A DNA stretch of 31,201 nucleotides, from positions 1 to 31,201 of the forward strand of contig SFDG01000020.1 of NCBI GenBank assembly GCA_004558305.1. Direction: 5' to 3'. The notes under the pieces are model-generated. The model was not told the origin of the DNA. It searched no databases and saw only the letters and a program-made list of their open reading frames with translations. Positions 28,375 to 31,201 of this stretch are shown one piece after another; within the stretch, counting starts at the first letter, position 1; each line of letters begins with the position of its first letter. The position numbers and the translations under genes are program-made. The stretch is from Phocaeicola plebeius. Lineage in GTDB: Bacteria > Bacteroidota > Bacteroidia > Bacteroidales > Bacteroidaceae.

Positions 28375-30636
28375 TTACTGCATGAAATCCGACTTCAGCT
28401 GCAGGCCGATTATGATATTGGCCTTGCTGGTCCTGCGCCGATCGAAGCCACGGACCGTTTCCAGAGCCGTATAGAAATCAGAAGTGCTGCGAATATACTC
28501 GCCCACCTGCATGCAATAGCTGCGGTATGCGTTGTAGACATCACCGGACTTAGCAGAGAACGACGGATCGATCTCACAGCAGTCATCGAGGAAGTGCGTG
28601 AGCCAGTCGTTATTCTCCTTATATTTCCGAATCGCCTCATCCACGACGGCGGGCTTTCTGATATCGAACTTCTTTCCGATCACACGCTTGGCTCCGTTCA
28701 TGATCCACTTGAGGATCGCGCCGCCAGCCTTCTCGTATAGGTAATCGGCATAGTTCTTGATATCCGATGCGCCTTCGATCTTGGCATTGAACGGGATCAC
28801 GATCAGCCTGCGCCACGTCCCGTCATCCAGCGCACCGACCTTCGGCAGGTGGTTCGTGTACAGCACGAGGGTGTGGCTCGGCACGAAGCTGAACGGGTCC
28901 TTGTACTTCTTCTCCGCATAAATCTCGTCGGTGGAGCAGAGCTGTTTGACATTCGAGGTGTTGAGCCGCATGCCTTCCTCGAGCTCGGCGGCTATGATCA
29001 GTCGTTTGCCCTTGACCTCGGCCAGCTCCGGTTTCACATTCCGCTTGCAGCCGACCGTCAGGGTATCGGCGGACATGTTCCCGCTGTACGTTCCGAGCAC
29101 CCGGGAAAGTGTGTTCCAGAAAGTAGACTTCCCGTTCCGGCCTTCTCCGTATGCGATGATGAGCCCCTCAACACAGACTTTGCCGATGGCGGAGAGCCCG
29201 GCAATATCCTGCACATAGCGGATGAGGTCCTTGTCACCGCAGAAGAAGGTGGAAAGCGCATCCTCCCAGATCTCCATACCTTCATCCGACGGGTCGACGG
29301 TGGTCTGCTTCGTGATCAGGTCCGCCGCGTTATGGTCCTGCGCCGAGGAGAGCCCGACGCGGAGATCGTATGTGGCAGACGGTGTGTTCAGCAGATACTC
29401 GTCCGCATCCAGCGCCTTCTGATCGATCTCGACCATGGGGTGCACTTCCTTCATGGCGGCAGTGATGTACTTCGAGTCCCTGCGCTTGATGGCAAAGTTC
29501 CGGTACGTGGTGGCATTCTCATACTTCTGGAAGGAACGTGTCTGTTCCGGATTGAACACCGCCGCTGCTTTCTTCGGCCCCATAGAAGCCAACAGATCCC
29601 ATGCACCGTTCTTCATGAGCTCGTGGGTCGCCTTCTTAATCTCGGTATCCGCCTCGTCCAACTGCCGGGAAGTGAGCTCCTGTACGATGGCCTGTGCCTT
29701 AGGCTTGGACTCCTCCCAGAACCGGCCGTTATAGACGAGAAAGTCCGTCGAAGGCGAGTATCGGAGCCGGTCCTCGTACTCCCTCGACAGCACGGTGGCC
29801 TGACCGACATCGGAGTAGTCGGTGGGCTTGAGCTGCAGGTCCTGGTTATACTGCTCCGGCGGGATGTACCCGTCCTGCGAGGAGATCTTTTCATAGAACC
29901 GCTGTGCGCTGCGCCAGATCGTATCAAGTTCCGTATGCTCCAGCGGCGGCTGGCAGCGGGCGGCTACTTCCTCGAAATGGGCGTGCGCTTCTTCCGTGTT
30001 CCCGAACCGCTTCAGGATGCAACCGGCGTAGTGCGAGAGGGTAGCGTTGCGGCTGCCTTCCGGGATCACGATGTCACCGTAACTGCCGGAATCCAGATCA
30101 GCGTCGAAATCATCGTCCGCAAGAAACGTGGAGAGCGTCATTGGCCCGTCGAAGATCTCGACCTGTGGTTTCTGTGTTCCGAAGAAGAACCGGGCAGCGT
30201 CGAGCGCCTTGGTATCGAAGTACGGGAAGATCGTGTTTACCAGCTTCTTCAGTTCACTGTACTGACCGGCATCCGTGACGCTGGCGATGGCGAAGAACAC
30301 ATGGAACTTCGGCCTTGCTGCTTTGCCCGCTTTCATCTTCATGTGGTTCCGACTGTAATGGACCGCAAACGCCACGCCGGGGAACGCGTTTGCAACGTCA
30401 GACGGGTAGACCCATGCTTCCGGATCGTCGCTGTGATCGTTGTCACAGTCCGCCGGCAGGCAGTCGGAACCGAGGAAGTTGTCGTTGCTGCGGTACCCGT
30501 CTTTATACTCGGCGCAGACATAGTCGTGTGCCACGGCACGGAGCAGGGTATCTTTATCGGTAACCTCAACTTTGTGCATGTATGTGCAGTTAGCAGGGGT
30601 TTCCCGACTATCGGAATGGTAGAGCGTGAATTTCAT
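28375..30636 (-). CDS. Phage/plasmid primase-helicase (D5/P4 type)
   Basis: 753 aa. The N-terminal part (about 1-190) looks like an archaeo-eukaryotic primase domain: the ADCDND acid cluster (62-67), then VHYSRNHMKMKAGKAARPKFHVFFAI with the conserved His. A D5_N-like linker (about 290-470) follows, then an SF3 helicase with Walker A GEGRNGKST (497-505), Walker B IIAAELEEG and the TNHLPKVGALDDGTWRRLIVIPF sensor/arginine stretch typical of P4/D5 proteins. It unwinds and primes the phage origin. The ATG at 30636 has GAGGAGG and overlaps the DUF4406 stop by 4 bases. The inverted repeat after its stop is an origin candidate. Confidence 0.94.
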   Translation of the reverse strand: MKFTLYHSDSRETPANCTYMHKVEVTDKDTLLRAVAHDYVCAEYKDGYRSNDNFLGSDCLPADCDNDHSDDPEAWVYPSDVANAFPGVAFAVHYSRNHMKMKAGKAARPKFHVFFAIASVTDAGQYSELKKLVNTIFPYFDTKALDAARFFFGTQKPQVEIFDGPMTLSTFLADDDFDADLDSGSYGDIVIPEGSRNATLSHYAGCILKRFGNTEEAHAHFEEVAARCQPPLEHTELDTIWRSAQRFYEKISSQDGYIPPEQYNQDLQLKPTDYSDVGQATVLSREYEDRLRYSPSTDFLVYNGRFWEESKPKAQAIVQELTSRQLDEADTEIKKATHELMKNGAWDLLASMGPKKAAAVFNPEQTRSFQKYENATTYRNFAIKRRDSKYITAAMKEVHPMVEIDQKALDADEYLLNTPSATYDLRVGLSSAQDHNAADLITKQTTVDPSDEGMEIWEDALSTFFCGDKDLIRYVQDIAGLSAIGKVCVEGLIIAYGEGRNGKSTFWNTLSRVLGTYSGNMSADTLTVGCKRNVKPELAEVKGKRLIIAAELEEGMRLNTSNVKQLCSTDEIYAEKKYKDPFSFVPSHTLVLYTNHLPKVGALDDGTWRRLIVIPFNAKIEGASDIKNYADYLYEKAGGAILKWIMNGAKRVIGKKFDIRKPAVVDEAIRKYKENNDWLTHFLDDCCEIDPSFSAKSGDVYNAYRSYCMQVGEYIRSTSDFYTALETVRGFDRRRTSKANIIIGLQLKSDFMQ

Positions 30637-31055
30637 TGGGTTACCTCCTCACAGGATTCGGTGAAGTAGCGGATGCGATGTCCCTTCCACGTCGCACGCT
30701 TGATCTCGGCTTCCATGCCTTCGGAGATCCGGCTTCCAAACACGAACATCTCTGCGCATTTTGAGAGGAGCGCGTTCCCGAAGAACAGACCAAGCTCACG
30801 CTCTTTGGGATCGGAATCGTTCAAGAACTGCGGGAAGAGCAGGTGTGGCGCGATGGGAATGTATCCGGCTTCCACGGCAAACCGGCAATAGCGCCTTGCG
30901 GCAGCGGTGTTAGTTTCAATGTCTCCGGCATACGGACTGCAGATGTACACGATCGGTCGGAATGCTCGGAGTGCTTTTTCTTCTTTTTCAATGGCACAGA
31001 AGGCCCCGAAAGCTGTCGGGTCTGGGTATCCTTCTGCGTTCTTATAGTCAGCCAT
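30633..31055 (-). CDS. DUF4406-like protein (nucleoside deoxyribosyltransferase fold)
   Basis: 140 aa from the ATG at 31055 (MADYKNAEGY), with GGAGGT seven bases upstream; the frame from 31070 overlaps that RBS. The core reads RPIVYICSPYAGDIETNTAAARRYCRFAVEAGYIPIAPHLLFPQFL, then GNALLSKCAEMFVFGSRISEGMEAEIKRA. The ICSPYAG, PxAPH and SxGMxxEI motifs are those of the nucleoside 2-deoxyribosyltransferase-like DUF4406 family often found in phage replication modules. The substrate is unknown; a nucleotide or base-modification role is possible. It lies between the DNA polymerase end and the primase. Confidence 0.85.
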   Translation of the reverse strand: MADYKNAEGYPDPTAFGAFCAIEKEEKALRAFRPIVYICSPYAGDIETNTAAARRYCRFAVEAGYIPIAPHLLFPQFLNDSDPKERELGLFFGNALLSKCAEMFVFGSRISEGMEAEIKRATWKGHRIRYFTESCEEVTQ

Positions 31056-31069
31056 ATTGGTTACCTCCA

Positions 31070-31201
31070 TTAGTCTTTTTTGTAGAACGGGGTCTCGTAC
31101 CCGTCGGCACGGAGCTTCAGTCCTTCAGCCCACGGCGGGGTTCGACCCATCTGCTCACAGACCGCTTCCAGCGACATACGCGGATCGGCCTCGATGACGA
31201 G
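31070..31201 (-). CDS. Family A DNA polymerase, C-terminal end (partial)
   Basis: The minus-strand frame is open from the window edge to TAA at 31072-31070 and gives 43 residues: LVIEADPRMSLEAVCEQMGR, then TPPWAEGLKLRADGYETPFY and KKD. This is the usual end of phage DNA polymerase I-type enzymes (PWA-GL-LRADGYE--FYKKD). The polymerase and exonuclease domains lie outside the window. The stop overlaps the RBS region of the DUF4406 gene, so it belongs to the same replication operon. Confidence 0.85.
   Translation of the reverse strand, partial: LVIEADPRMSLEAVCEQMGRTPPWAEGLKLRADGYETPFYKKD

Noticed and set aside
28849..30669. 606-codon open frame on the plus strand
   Set aside because: It is exactly antisense to the primase-helicase gene, in a codon-bias-driven shadow frame, with no RBS and no recognisable motif.
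1..31201. tRNA, rRNA, insertion sequence or CRISPR array
   Set aside because: I looked for tRNA-like cloverleaf motifs, transposase genes and regular direct repeats and saw none that I could support.

Overview
The window is most of a tailed-phage (siphovirus-type, HK97-fold) prophage of a moderately GC-rich Firmicute. A gut clostridium of the Oscillospiraceae/Lachnospiraceae kind is likely. This is inferred from gene content (tandem large serine recombinases, SHOCT protein, DUF1492-type regulator, DUF4314 and DUF5049 proteins, D5-type primase, VRR-NUC) and from strong AGGAGG ribosome binding sites. No host gene is visible, so the host call is tentative. Bases 1 to about 800 are more AT-rich and hold the 3' part of another serine recombinase, probably a neighbouring element or prophage remnant.

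Layout. At 0.8-4.4 kb (minus strand) lies an integration module: HTH/zinc-finger protein, SHOCT protein and two overlapping large serine recombinases, closed by a terminator. At 4.4-18.7 kb (minus) lies a standard late operon read right to left: portal, ClpP-like protease, capsid, head-tail joining proteins, tail tube, a tail chaperone pair with a -1 frameshift signal, tape measure, Dit, tail endopeptidase-type protein, tail fibre, holin and endolysin, ended by a strong terminator. At 18.7-19.3 kb (plus) sits a cargo unit facing the other way: sigma-A-type promoter, SAM-riboswitch-like leader with antiterminator and terminator, and an unknown 115-aa gene. At 19.7-26.7 kb (plus) lie the regulator, HNH nuclease, probable cos region, small terminase, SAM synthetase, ParB-methyltransferase, several small proteins and the 5' part of terL. 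At 26.7-31.2 kb (minus) lie the SNF2 helicase 5' part, VRR-NUC, primase-helicase, DUF4406 protein and the end of a family A DNA polymerase.

The main anomaly is that the 19,702-26,722 segment is inverted relative to an intact phage. Both terL and the SNF2 helicase are cut at the same two breakpoints. Flipping the segment back rebuilds both reading frames exactly, as a 533-aa TerL and a 463-aa helicase. As drawn, the phage cannot make whole terminase or helicase, and its late operon is separated from the regulator and promoter that would normally lie upstream.

The second notable point is a SAM theme: a phage SAM synthetase overlaps a DNA methyltransferase gene, and a SAM-sensing leader controls a separate unknown cargo gene.
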